DNA from: Bacillota bacterium
Lineage (GTDB): Bacteria > Bacillota > UBA4882 > UBA8346
DNA length: 64,000 bases
Assembly: GCA_023400055.1 (NCBI GenBank)
Contig: JAEXFN010000053.1
Location: forward strand, 62,001-126,000
Direction of reading: 5' to 3'
The notes under the pieces: model-generated
Database searches by the model: none
Told to the model about the DNA's origin: nothing
What the model saw: the letters and a program-made list of their open reading frames with translations, nothing else
Part shown: one piece after another, positions 17,887-26,387 of the stretch
How the letters are laid out: each line of letters begins with the position of its first letter
Position numbering within the stretch: the first letter of the stretch is position 1
Program-made: the position numbers and the translations under genes

Positions 17887-19593
17887 ATGCTCAAGACGCT
17901 GATCATCGATGACGATGTCTTCGTCTATACCAATTTGAAAAAACTGATCGCCTGGGAAGCCGAGGGCTTCGAGCTGTGCGAGGCCGTGACCCATGGCGCG
18001 GAGGCGCTGCGAGTCATCGCCGCCGGGCTTCCTGAGTTAATCATCACCGATATGAACATGCCGGGAATCGACGGCGTGACGATCATCAAGTATGTCCAGG
18101 AGAACTATCCCCAGATCAAGGTGATCGCCCTCAGCGCCTACGATGATTTCCAGTATGTCAAGGAGAGCCTGAAACGGGGCGCCTGTGATTATCTTCTGAA
18201 ACACAGCCTAACGGCGGAGAGTCTGTTGCCGGTCCTGCGCGCGGTGCGCGAGAGCATCGGCCGGGAACGCCGGGACGATGTGGAACAGCGGCGGATCGCC
18301 GAACAACTGCAGACCGGGCGGGCGGTGCTGCAACGCAACTTCATTCAGCGGCTGCTCCGGGAGGGAGTCCGGGATGCCGCGGCGGCGCGGCGGACCATCG
18401 AGGCGCTCCATTTGGAGCTGGGCGAACGGAATCTGGTGGTGGCAGCGGGAGCCATCGACGACTATACCCTGCTGCGCGGGAAGTTCACCCCGGGCGAGCT
18501 CGATGATTTGCTGAAGTCTTTCGGGGATATGAGTGCCGCGATCCTGCGGGACATGGGCCAGGCCCGGGCGGTTCTCGCGCTGCTGGACGACGCCGAATTT
18601 GTGATCATCTTCTCCATGGAAGAGCTGCATAGCGCGCAAAGCATCTATAACCAGGTCTTCGCGACGCTGGTCCGGATCCGGACCACCATCAAGCGCTACT
18701 TGAATATTAGCGCTTGTTTCGGCCTGGACGGGATCTGCGGCGGCCTCGACGAACTGCGGACCCATTACCAGAAGGCCCAGCGGCTGCTCGGCAAGCGCTT
18801 TTACGAGGGGAAAGATCGGATATTCTATGAACCGGCCGTCGACCCGACCCGGCAAAACGTGCCGGTGCTGGAGATCAAAGACGAAAAAACGATTCTGGAG
18901 CTGATCAAGTCCTGCCAGCGGGAATCCCTGAAAAACTGCATCAGCGATATCTTCCTGCGCATCCAGCGTTATCAGCCCAATCCGGCCGCGATCAAAATGG
19001 CCATGGTCAGCCTGATCAATATCAGCGTCAAAACCTGCCGGGAAGCGGACCTCGAGACCGCGCTGGTCTACGGCCACGGCGGCGACGACCCCTATGAACA
19101 GCTGGAACGGTTTGATACCCTGCAGGAGATGCGCGACTGGCTGCTGGCGGTCTATGAGAAACTGCTTGACGCTTTGGAGCTTTGCGGAACTAATTCTGTT
19201 TACGACGAGGTTACCAAGCAAGCCCTCGCTTACATCTACCGCAATTATAAAGCGGACATCAGCCTCACTGACATCGCTGCGGCGACCGGCGTCAACAGTT
19301 CCTATCTGAGCCGCAAATTCAAGAAGGACTGTGGCAAGGGCATCATTGAGTTTCTGCACTGGCTGCGGATGGAAAAGGCCAAGCTGCTGATGGCGGAGGG
19401 CAGGCGTCGGGTGAAAGAGATCGCCGGCGACGTCGGCTATCAAAATTATAACTACTTCTTCAAAGTATTCAAGGATAGCCAGGGCATGACGCCCTTGGAG
19501 TATGAGAAATCCTGTCGGTCCGGGGGACAGCAAGCGGGAAGCGCCGCCGACTTTCCGGCGGTGGCCCGGGTCAGGGATCCAGCGGATTGGTAA
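17887..19593 (+). CDS. yesN: YesN-type response regulator with AraC DNA-binding domain
   Basis: About 568 residues. The receiver domain has the acidic triplet IIDDD (residues 8-10), D55 in LIITDMNMPG and K near 105. A long middle region of about 300 residues is typical of YesN proteins. The C-terminal AraC/XylS pair of helix-turn-helix motifs is SLTDIAAATGVNSSYLSRKF and VKEIAGDVGYQNYNYFFKVF, ending with GMTPLEYEKS. ATG 17887 with GAGGAG upstream is preferred to the adjacent TTG. It should activate the sugar-uptake operon, and perhaps the arabinofuranosidase downstream, on phosphorylation by the preceding kinase. Confidence 0.93.
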   Translation: MLKTLIIDDDVFVYTNLKKLIAWEAEGFELCEAVTHGAEALRVIAAGLPELIITDMNMPGIDGVTIIKYVQENYPQIKVIALSAYDDFQYVKESLKRGACDYLLKHSLTAESLLPVLRAVRESIGRERRDDVEQRRIAEQLQTGRAVLQRNFIQRLLREGVRDAAAARRTIEALHLELGERNLVVAAGAIDDYTLLRGKFTPGELDDLLKSFGDMSAAILRDMGQARAVLALLDDAEFVIIFSMEELHSAQSIYNQVFATLVRIRTTIKRYLNISACFGLDGICGGLDELRTHYQKAQRLLGKRFYEGKDRIFYEPAVDPTRQNVPVLEIKDEKTILELIKSCQRESLKNCISDIFLRIQRYQPNPAAIKMAMVSLINISVKTCREADLETALVYGHGGDDPYEQLERFDTLQEMRDWLLAVYEKLLDALELCGTNSVYDEVTKQALAYIYRNYKADISLTDIAAATGVNSSYLSRKFKKDCGKGIIEFLHWLRMEKAKLLMAEGRRRVKEIAGDVGYQNYNYFFKVFKDSQGMTPLEYEKSCRSGGQQAGSAADFPAVARVRDPADW

Positions 19594-19619
19594 GGCGAGA
19601 TGCATTGACAAATAGCTTA

Positions 19620-20320
19620 AATCTAAAGGGAAGGACTTTTGGATGCTTTTTCTTTTGGCCCACGGTTCCGACGGCGGGTTACTTTTTTGGCGGCAAAAAA
19701 GTAACCAAAAAACCGTTGGAACCTACGGATTCCAAGCCTCCCTTGATGCATCCGGTAATCGTCTTCGCCATCCCTGGCCTTCTGTCTGGCTACCGGGCCA
19801 TGGCTTTTGAAGTCCCCTTCGCAGGGCGACCGCCGTTTTTCCTTCTTGAAAAGAGGCGTCGCTCGCCTTCATCCTTGAAGGCGGCGGGTTTATGAAAGTT
19901 AAGTGACTTGTACGTAAATCAACGAAAAATAGTATAAAAGTTCTAATGGCACCCGTCTCCAGGGAGGGAGACGGCGCCGCTTCTTTTCAGGAAGAAAAAC
20001 AGCGGTCGGGGACGGAAGCCTACGCTTGGTTGCCAGTCAGATTGCCATGGATGGCGGCGACATGCTAGAACCCCGGATGAATAAGGAGGCGCCGGAACCT
20101 CGGTTCCGGCTGGGCGGATTCCAAAGGGTGTCCCACTACACCCTTTGGTCCTGGGGGTGTGGGGGCAGGAATAGCCTCCATCGGCCCTCATTCGCTTAAG
20201 TCAGAATCGCCCTCATCGGCCCTCATCGGCCCTCATTAACTTAAATTATTACTTTCTTTTTACTTTTTACATGGAAAGCCAAGTTACTTAATTATTAAAT
20301 TTTACTTATATCGCAACAAC
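19620..20320. other. Hairpin-rich 700-bp intergenic region before the arabinofuranosidase
   Basis: No convincing gene is seen. It holds a perfect 11-bp stem GTTACTTTTTT/AAAAAAGTAAC (19678-19688 with 19695-19705) inside an outer CCACGGTT/AACCGTTGG stem, a CGTCTCC/GGAGACG hairpin near 19957-19976, GCCGGAACC/GGTTCCGGC near 20091-20110, CCAAAGGGTGT/ACACCCTTTGG near 20119-20147, and a short direct repeat CATCGGCCCT (four copies, 20178-20234). The first hairpin resembles widespread GTTAC...GTAAC dispersed elements. The last 80 bp are AT-rich and probably carry the abfA promoter. Confidence 0.6.
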
Positions 20321-20333
20321 AAAGGAGGTCCGT

Positions 20334-21833
20334 ATGAAACAAGCGCAATGCATTATCGAAAAGGATTACCGTATCGGAACCACCGACCCCCGTTTATTCG
20401 GCTCATTCATCGAGCATCTGGGCCGGGCAGTTTATACGGGCATTTACGAACCGGGCCATCCGGCTGCCGACGAGCGAGGCTTCCGCCGTGACGTCCTGGA
20501 TCTGGTCCGTCAGCTGAACGTGGCGATCGTGCGCTATCCGGGCGGCAATTTCGTCTCGGGGTACGACTGGCGGGATGGGATTGGCCCGCTGGCCGAGCGG
20601 CCGCGCCGCCTGGATCTGGCCTGGAAGTCGATCGAGACCAACGAGGTCGGGATCGATGAGTTCGCCGACTGGTGCAAGCTGGCCGGCGCGGCGGTGATGG
20701 AGGCGGTCAACCTCGGCACCGGGACGCCCGCCGCCGCCGGAGCGCTGGTCGAATACTGCAACCATCCCGCGGGCACTTACTGGAGCGACCTGCGCCGCCG
20801 CAACGGGCACGAGCAGCCCCACGCCATCAAGGTCTGGTGCCTCGGCAACGAGATGGACGGCCCCTGGCAGATCTGCCATCTGTCGGCCGAGGATTACGGC
20901 AAGAAAGCCCTGGAGGCCGCCAAGATCATGCGTTGGGTCGACTCGGAGATCCAGCTGGTGGCCTGCGGCAGCTCGAACACGGCGATGCCGACCTTCCCGG
21001 AATGGGACCGCACCGTGCTGGAGTATCTCTACGACGAGGTCGACTTCATCTCGCTGCACCGTTATTACGGTCACGACGACAGCGCCACCGCCGGCGACTT
21101 CCTGGCGTCGTTCGTGGACATGGACAATTTTATCGCCACCATCGCCGCCACCGCCGACTATGTCAAGACCAAGCGCCGCAGCAGGAAGACGCTCCACCTG
21201 TCGTTCGACGAGTGGAATGTCTGGGCGCAGCGCGACGTCAAGTTTACCAGTTGGGATTATGCCAAGCCGCGGCTGGAACAGATCTACAACCTGCTGGACG
21301 CCCTGGTCTTCGGCGGCCTGCTCTGTTCGCTGCTCAACCACGCCGACCGAGTGCGGATGGCCTGCCTGGCGCAACTGGTCAACGCCATCGCCCCTATCCT
21401 GACCCAACCCGGCGGCGGGGTGCTGAAACAGACCATCTTTTACCCGTTCCAGCAGGTATCCGCCCACGGCCGCGGCGAGGTATTGCGGCCGCTGGTGACC
21501 TGCCCGCACTACGACAGCGCGGTCTACGGCGACGTGCCGGTGCTGCAACCGGCGGTGGTCTATAACCGGGAGGCCGGGGAAGTGAGCGTCTTCGTGCTCA
21601 ACTGCGATCAGGCCGAGGACGTGGCGGTCGCCTTCGACTTCCGCTCGTTCGGCGCCGTGCGCCCCATCGAACACCTGGTGCTCGACGGGCCGGATCTGGC
21701 GGCGGTCAATGATTTCGGCGCGCCCGAGCGGGTGAAGCCGCGCCAGACATCGGTCGAGGCGGCGGAAAGCGCCCGACCGCAGGCGCTGTTGCCGCGTCTG
21801 TCCTGGAACATGTTGCGTTTCGCGGTCCGCTGA
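20334..21833 (+). CDS. abfA: Alpha-L-arabinofuranosidase, GH51
   Basis: A 499-residue intracellular glycosidase, the usual GH51 length, with no signal peptide. GSFIEHLGRAVYTGIYEP, RYPGGNFVSGYDWRDGIGP and LHRYYGH are family blocks. The retaining-mechanism residues are visible: acid/base E173 in WCLGNEMDGPW and nucleophile E293 in LSFDEWNVW. It releases terminal arabinofuranose from imported arabino-oligosaccharides. The placement after the CUT1 importer and YesMN pair suggests uptake followed by cytoplasmic cleavage. AAAGGAGG lies 6 bases before ATG. A long hairpin follows the stop. Confidence 0.95.
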   Translation: MKQAQCIIEKDYRIGTTDPRLFGSFIEHLGRAVYTGIYEPGHPAADERGFRRDVLDLVRQLNVAIVRYPGGNFVSGYDWRDGIGPLAERPRRLDLAWKSIETNEVGIDEFADWCKLAGAAVMEAVNLGTGTPAAAGALVEYCNHPAGTYWSDLRRRNGHEQPHAIKVWCLGNEMDGPWQICHLSAEDYGKKALEAAKIMRWVDSEIQLVACGSSNTAMPTFPEWDRTVLEYLYDEVDFISLHRYYGHDDSATAGDFLASFVDMDNFIATIAATADYVKTKRRSRKTLHLSFDEWNVWAQRDVKFTSWDYAKPRLEQIYNLLDALVFGGLLCSLLNHADRVRMACLAQLVNAIAPILTQPGGGVLKQTIFYPFQQVSAHGRGEVLRPLVTCPHYDSAVYGDVPVLQPAVVYNREAGEVSVFVLNCDQAEDVAVAFDFRSFGAVRPIEHLVLDGPDLAAVNDFGAPERVKPRQTSVEAAESARPQALLPRLSWNMLRFAVR

Positions 21834-21853
21834 TTCCCAATGAACCGTTGCAA

Positions 21854-21888
21854 ACCGTAGGGGTAACCGTGAAGGTTACCCCTACGGT
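21854..21888. terminator. Long palindromic hairpin after abfA
   Basis: A perfect 15-bp stem ACCGTAGGGGTAACC/GGTTACCCCTACGGT with a five-base loop GTGAA starts 20 bp after the stop. It lacks a T-run, so it may be a transcript-stabilising palindrome or dispersed repeat rather than a classic terminator. Confidence 0.6.
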
Positions 21889-22001
21889 TACCGGACGACA
21901 TCCATTAAATAAATTGGATTCATTTTGTACAATTAAATCGGACCGCTCCCCTCCCCGGTGAAGTTAATTCCCGATGGATAACTCGCGTTTGGTCAGTAAA
22001 A

Positions 22002-22295
22002 GAGAGCGTTTTGTAAGTCAGTGAGCTCTCTCAGTCGCTCAACGAGCTCATTTTGTGGATAAACGAGCTCTTTTTGTGAATAAGTAAGCTCGTTCAGTCA
22101 TTCAGCAAGCTCATTTTGTTAATAAAAGAGTTCTTTTTGTGAATAAGTGAGCTCTTTCAGTCGTTCAATGAGCTCATTTTGTGGATAAACGAGCTTGTTT
22201 TGTGAATAAGTAAGCTCGCTCAGTCACTCAGCAAGCTCATTTTGTTAATAAAAGAGCTCTTTTTGTGAATAAGTGATCTATTTTTGTGGATAAAT
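22002..22295. repeat. Array B: 13 units of 21 bp anchored on GAGCTC/AAGCTC, with a 126-bp higher-order repeat
   Basis: GAGCTC or a one-base variant occurs at 22023, 22044, 22065, 22086, 22107, 22128, 22149, 22170, 22191, 22212, 22233, 22254 and 22275: an exact 21-bp ladder. The intervening 15 bases alternate between TTTTTGTGAATAAGT, ATTTTGTGGATAAAC and TCAGTC(G/A)(C/T)TCAA types. The block 22023-22148 is repeated nearly intact at 22149-22274, giving a six-unit (126-bp) super-repeat. It occupies most of the 850-bp gap between abfA and the AroE-like gene. Reading frames are interrupted, so it is probably not coding as it stands. Confidence 0.92.
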
Positions 22296-22684
22296 GGATT
22301 CGTTGAATGGGGTTAATGGTTTTGGCTGTGGATAAGTCGGGAGAATCCCAGATAAAACTGCCAAAGTTAAGAGATTGGGTCGTTTTTTCCGGTGAAAGTG
22401 GAATCCATGATTCACTTCTATAAGAACCGATAGGGAAGAACAGAATCACGGATGAAACGGATTCGAAGATTTCACGGATTAAAATCTCCAAGAGAGCGGA
22501 CGGTTTTTCCGTGAAATCCGTGATTCAAGTTGCATAATGGATTGCCGCAGCCGTCCGGGTCAATCGACAATAGGTTTTGGCGGCATTCCGTTCTTGGAGA
22601 TCAAAAAAGGAAATCGCTATGTTGTTCCGAATATTTAAGGCGTTGTGATAAAGTGCGGATCAAATCGGATGAGGAGGAGCGCCC

Positions 22685-23554
22685 ATGGCTTCGGAGAAGA
22701 ACTACCGTGCGGAATTGGTGGGAGTGTTCGGCTATCCGGTGGCCGAGAATCCCACCGTGGTCATGCAGGAGGCCGCTTTTCGTGCGGCCGGCCTGAACTT
22801 TCGTTATCTCACCGTCGAGGTGAAACCGGAGGATCTGGAGGCCGCCATCCGGGGCATGCGCGCCTTCAACATGCGGGGCATCAATCTGACCATCCCCCAC
22901 AAGGTGAAGGTCTTGCAATACCTGGATGAAGTGGCCGACGACGCCCGGCTGATGGGCGCCGTCAATACCGTCTATCGCCGGGACGACCGCCTGATCGGCG
23001 CCAACACCGACGGCAAGGGCTTCCTGCAATCGTTGCGCGATGAGGCCGGGACCGACCCGCGCGGCAAGGACGTGGTGATCCTGGGAGCGGGCGGGGCGGC
23101 CCGGGCGATCGGTGTCGAGCTGGCGCTGGCCGGCGCGGCGCGGATCACGGTCGTCAATCGCAGCGCCGGCCGAGGACGGGAACTGGTCGAGCTGTTAAAC
23201 CGGGAAACCAGCGTCCGGGCGGAGCTGGTGCCATGGGACGCGCCCTATGCGGTTCCCGAGCGCGCGGCCGTGCTGATCAATGCCACGGCGATCGGCCTTT
23301 ACCCGGCGGTGACGGCCAAGCCGAACCTGGTGTACGATACCATCCGGCCCGACCTCATCGTCTGTGACGTGATTCCCAACCCGCCGGCCACCGCGTTCTT
23401 GAAAGAGGCGCGCGCCCGAGGCGCGAGGACCCTGGACGGCCTGGGAATGCTGGTCAATCAAGGCGCGATCGGCTTCAAGATTTGGACCGGAATCGACGCG
23501 CCGTTGGACGCGATGCGCCAGGCGCTGCTCGCGGAGTTCCAAGAAGCGGAATAG
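22685..23554 (+). CDS. aroE: Shikimate dehydrogenase-like protein (AroE family)
   Basis: A 289-residue NAD(P)-dependent dehydrogenase. The substrate domain contains NLTIPHK (catalytic Lys) and GAVNT; NTDGKGF and the dinucleotide-binding GAGGAARAIG and NRSAGRG follow. GAGGAGGAGC precedes ATG. The usual shikimate-contact motif SxS near the N-terminus is replaced by GYPVAENPTVVMQEAAF, as in a side clade of AroE-like proteins found with carbohydrate genes. Conversion of 3-dehydroshikimate to shikimate is therefore possible but not certain; a related polyol or quinate-like substrate is an alternative. No other aro genes are adjacent. Confidence 0.8.
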   Translation: MASEKNYRAELVGVFGYPVAENPTVVMQEAAFRAAGLNFRYLTVEVKPEDLEAAIRGMRAFNMRGINLTIPHKVKVLQYLDEVADDARLMGAVNTVYRRDDRLIGANTDGKGFLQSLRDEAGTDPRGKDVVILGAGGAARAIGVELALAGAARITVVNRSAGRGRELVELLNRETSVRAELVPWDAPYAVPERAAVLINATAIGLYPAVTAKPNLVYDTIRPDLIVCDVIPNPPATAFLKEARARGARTLDGLGMLVNQGAIGFKIWTGIDAPLDAMRQALLAEFQEAE

Positions 23555-23563
23555 GAGTTTGCC

Positions 23564-23740
23564 GTGAAGAACCTCAAAAAATACTACCCCGACCTCTTAT
23601 TCGCCGCGGTGGCGGTTTTTTGGCTCTCCAACCTCAAATTCACCAAGATTACGCCGTTGCAGTACGTCATCTTCGGCCTGATCGCGGTGTGGCTGGTCAT
23701 GCTCATCCTAAAGCTGAGCAAAGAACGGCGCGATCGCTGA
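23564..23740 (+). CDS. Small two-helix membrane protein, 58 residues
   Basis: A short gene starting at GTG 23564, ten bases after the aroE-like stop, with AGGAGTTT six to ten bases upstream. The product begins MKNLKKYYPDLLFAAVAVFW and has two hydrophobic segments (about 10-22 and 33-50) joined by a basic turn (NLKFTKITPLQ), ending in a charged tail SKERRDR. Positive N- and C-termini predict a hairpin with both ends in the cytoplasm. It is co-directional and apparently co-transcribed with the AroE-like gene, and a terminator follows. I do not recognise the family. Confidence 0.65.
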   Translation: MKNLKKYYPDLLFAAVAVFWLSNLKFTKITPLQYVIFGLIAVWLVMLILKLSKERRDR

Positions 23741-23790
23741 GCGTCGCGGGACGGCCTTTAGGGAAAACCGATGCTGGCTTGGCGGTTAAA

Positions 23791-23824
23791 AAAACAGGAC
23801 CGCCGACGAAGACGGTCCTGTTTT
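23791..23824. terminator. Bidirectional terminator between the small membrane gene and rhaA
   Basis: AAAACAGGACCG/CGGTCCTGTTTT makes a 12-bp stem with A-run on one side and T-run on the other, so it can stop both convergent transcripts. Confidence 0.92.
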
Positions 23825-23836
23825 AAATCAACGCGC

Positions 23837-25117
23837 TCAGGCCCGTTTGGCCAGCACTTCCCGTTCGTAGGCGGCGACATTGTCGAGCCAGGCGCTGCCG
23901 ACGGGGACGCGTTGGGTGAGGCAGTATTGCTGCCAGACCGCGCCGAAGGGCAGGGTCTTCAGTTCTTCGAGCAAGGCGAGGCGGTTGCCGAAGTTGCCTT
24001 GGATCTCGGCCTCTTCGACCAGTGCGGTCGGTTCCAGCAGCGCGAAGAGCAGCGCCTTGAGGGTGGCCCGGGCGCCGATGACCCAGGCGCTGATCCGGTT
24101 GATGCTGCCGTCGAAGAAATCGAGGGCCAGGGAGATCCGGTTCCAGGCCTCGGCACGCTTGATCTCGCGGGTCAGCGCCAGCAGGTCGTCGTTCAGGATC
24201 ACCACGTGGTCGCTGTCCCAACGCACGCCCCGGCTGACGTGCAGCAGCAAGTGCGGCGCGAAAAGCAGCAGGGCCGAGATTTTGTCGGCGATGTTTTCGG
24301 TGGGATGGAAATGGCCCATATCCAGGCAGATGGCCAGCTGATGGCTGATCCCGTAGCCCATGTAAAACTCGTGGGAGCCGACCACGTAACTTTCGGAGCC
24401 GATCCCGAAGAGCTTGCTTTCGACCGCGTCCAACAGCTGGTTGCGGTCATAACTGACTGCGAAAATCTCGTCCAAGGCCTCTTTCAGCAGCTGCCGGTGG
24501 AGCAGCCGGTTGGCGGGCAGATCCTTGGAGCCGTCGGGGACCCAGATATCATTGACGCAGGGACTGCCCAACCGGGCGCCGATGGCGGCGGCGATGGCGC
24601 GGCAGCATTGCGCGTGGCGGATCCAGAAGGCGCGCACTTCCGGGTCGCGGCTGGCCAGGGTATAGCCGGCTGCGGCCTTGGGATGCGAGAAAAAGGTCGG
24701 ATTAAAATCGAGGCCGATGCCTTGTCCTTCGGCCCAGCTTAGCCAATTCTGGAAATGATCGATGGAAAGCTGATCGCGTTCCACATAGACGCCGTTGGTT
24801 TCGGCGTAGATCGCGTGGAGATTGACCCGGTGCTTGCCCGGGATGAGGTTCAGCGCCGTGGTGATGTCCTGGCGCAACTCCTCGGCGTTGCGGGCTTTGC
24901 CCGGATGATTGCCGGTGGATAGGATCCCGCCGTCGCTCAGTCCGTCGGCGCCGACCTCAAACCCGCCGACGTCATCGCCCTGCCAGCAGTGGAGCGAGAG
25001 CGGCACCTGCGCCAGTTGTTGCAAAACCTGGTCGGTATCCACGCCGTATTCGGCGTAGATCTCCTTGGCCATCTGGTAACCGTCGTGAACGTTCTTTTCG
25101 GAAATGGAATTGCCCAT
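23837..25117 (-). CDS. rhaA: L-rhamnose isomerase
   Basis: A 426-residue enzyme of normal RhaA length. VPLSLHCWQGDDVGGFE (residues 38-54), GLDFNPTFFSHPKA, CVNDIWVPDGSKD, LDMGHFHPTE and VSRGVRWDSDHVV are RhaA family blocks that supply metal and substrate ligands. It isomerises L-rhamnose to L-rhamnulose in the cytoplasm. AAAGGAGGCGGATCG precedes ATG. It is divergent from an AraC-family gene that is a likely rhamnose-responsive activator. No rhamnulokinase or aldolase gene is adjacent. Confidence 0.95.
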   Translation of the reverse strand: MGNSISEKNVHDGYQMAKEIYAEYGVDTDQVLQQLAQVPLSLHCWQGDDVGGFEVGADGLSDGGILSTGNHPGKARNAEELRQDITTALNLIPGKHRVNLHAIYAETNGVYVERDQLSIDHFQNWLSWAEGQGIGLDFNPTFFSHPKAAAGYTLASRDPEVRAFWIRHAQCCRAIAAAIGARLGSPCVNDIWVPDGSKDLPANRLLHRQLLKEALDEIFAVSYDRNQLLDAVESKLFGIGSESYVVGSHEFYMGYGISHQLAICLDMGHFHPTENIADKISALLLFAPHLLLHVSRGVRWDSDHVVILNDDLLALTREIKRAEAWNRISLALDFFDGSINRISAWVIGARATLKALLFALLEPTALVEEAEIQGNFGNRLALLEELKTLPFGAVWQQYCLTQRVPVGSAWLDNVAAYEREVLAKRA

Positions 25118-25415
25118 CGAAACGATCCGCCTCCTTTTGCAATATTTGCGATAAATGATGATGCTTCACGGCCAAATCGGTTGCCATCGGGCCTTGGCCT
25201 TTGGAATCCAGCGGGGAACCCGCTTCATCGTCCGGTTGGCGCCGCGGCTTTTCCGGATCGGCCGGATGGTTTCATTATCATTATACCTTGCAATGGGCGG
25301 CGGTTCATGGGAAGATGTTATGCTGTTTTTAGGCGATTTTCAGAAGCGTTGGGATTAACTCCGCAAGACTTTATCTCAGGCGTTCAGACGAAGCGGCGGA
25401 AGCGAGGATGTCAGG

Positions 25416-26309
25416 ATGAATTACGAACTTTACCCGGTGCTGCAGGGCAAAACGTTGTTCCGGGCCAACGAGGAAGTCTATATCAACCGTTCCACCGAAT
25501 TGGAGGAGTTCTGCAACCGGCTGCACAAGCATGATTTCATCGAGATCGCCTATGTCAGCTCGGGCAGCGGGGTGCATATCGTGGGCGATCAGCAGTATCA
25601 GACCGGTCAGGGGGATCTCTTCATCATCCACGACGATATGCCGCACGGCTTCTTCGCGGAACCGGACCAAAGCGGCGACAGCCTGGTGGTTTACAATTGC
25701 GTTTTTACCCCGAAGTTCATCGACGGCTCACTCCTCGGCACCAGCCAGTTTTCGGAGATCGCCTCTTCTTTCCTGTTCAAGTCGCTTTTCCCCCAGGATT
25801 ACCGGCCCATCCCCGATCTGAGCCTGCAAGGGGGGGAGCTCTATGAGATCGGTGAACTCTTCGCCAAGATGCACCAGGAGTATCAGACGATGCCCAAGGG
25901 TTATCTCGATCTGATCCGGGCCTATCTGATCGAGCTGATCATCAAGATCTTCCGGGCGCTGGAGCTTTCCCACGCCAAGAACCCGTCGTTGCAGCACCGG
26001 CGGATGATCGGCCAGGCCATCGATTATTTGCGCCGTAACTATAATACCCATGTTAAGCTGGAAGATTTGGCGATCCGTTCGTTTATCAGCAAGAACTATT
26101 TCAGCAAGCTGTTTAAGGAAGTCACCGGGATCAATTTCAGCGACTACGTCCAGAAGCTGCGGATCGAGGAAGCCTGCAATTTGTTGCAGGTCACCGACAT
26201 GAAGGTGATCGACATCGCGGCCCAAGTGGGCATCAAGGATCTGAAATTCTTCTACGAAGTGTTCAAAAAGATCACCGGCCGGACTCCCGGCGATTACCGC
26301 AAGAGCTGA
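25416..26309 (+). CDS. AraC-family regulator with cupin sensor domain (RhaR/RhaS-like)
   Basis: A 297-residue protein. The N-terminal cupin half contains LHKHDFIEIAYVSSGSGVHIV and GDLFIIHDDMPHGF; the C-terminal half has two AraC helix-turn-helix motifs (VKLEDLAIRSFISKNYFSKLF and VIDIAAQVGIKDLKFFYEVF) and ends with TGRTPGDYRKS. The 298-bp divergent region with rhaA contains no gene and should hold both promoters and the operator. By position it probably activates rhaA in response to rhamnose. Confidence 0.9.
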   Translation: MNYELYPVLQGKTLFRANEEVYINRSTELEEFCNRLHKHDFIEIAYVSSGSGVHIVGDQQYQTGQGDLFIIHDDMPHGFFAEPDQSGDSLVVYNCVFTPKFIDGSLLGTSQFSEIASSFLFKSLFPQDYRPIPDLSLQGGELYEIGELFAKMHQEYQTMPKGYLDLIRAYLIELIIKIFRALELSHAKNPSLQHRRMIGQAIDYLRRNYNTHVKLEDLAIRSFISKNYFSKLFKEVTGINFSDYVQKLRIEEACNLLQVTDMKVIDIAAQVGIKDLKFFYEVFKKITGRTPGDYRKS

Positions 26310-26387
26310 GCCCGTCATTCAAGGGCGACCCATCGGAAGCGCCAAACCGGCGGCCGCAATCCTTGACCGCAAATAAGCGGCCCAGCT

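Noticed and set aside
19587..19895. 102-codon frame after yesN
   Set aside because: It reads through a strong hairpin (GTTAC...GTAAC) and has no ribosome site; such frames are common spurious calls in this type of dispersed element.
25155..25358. 67-codon frame between rhaA and the AraC gene
   Set aside because: No ribosome site and it overlaps the expected divergent promoters; residues are not family-like.
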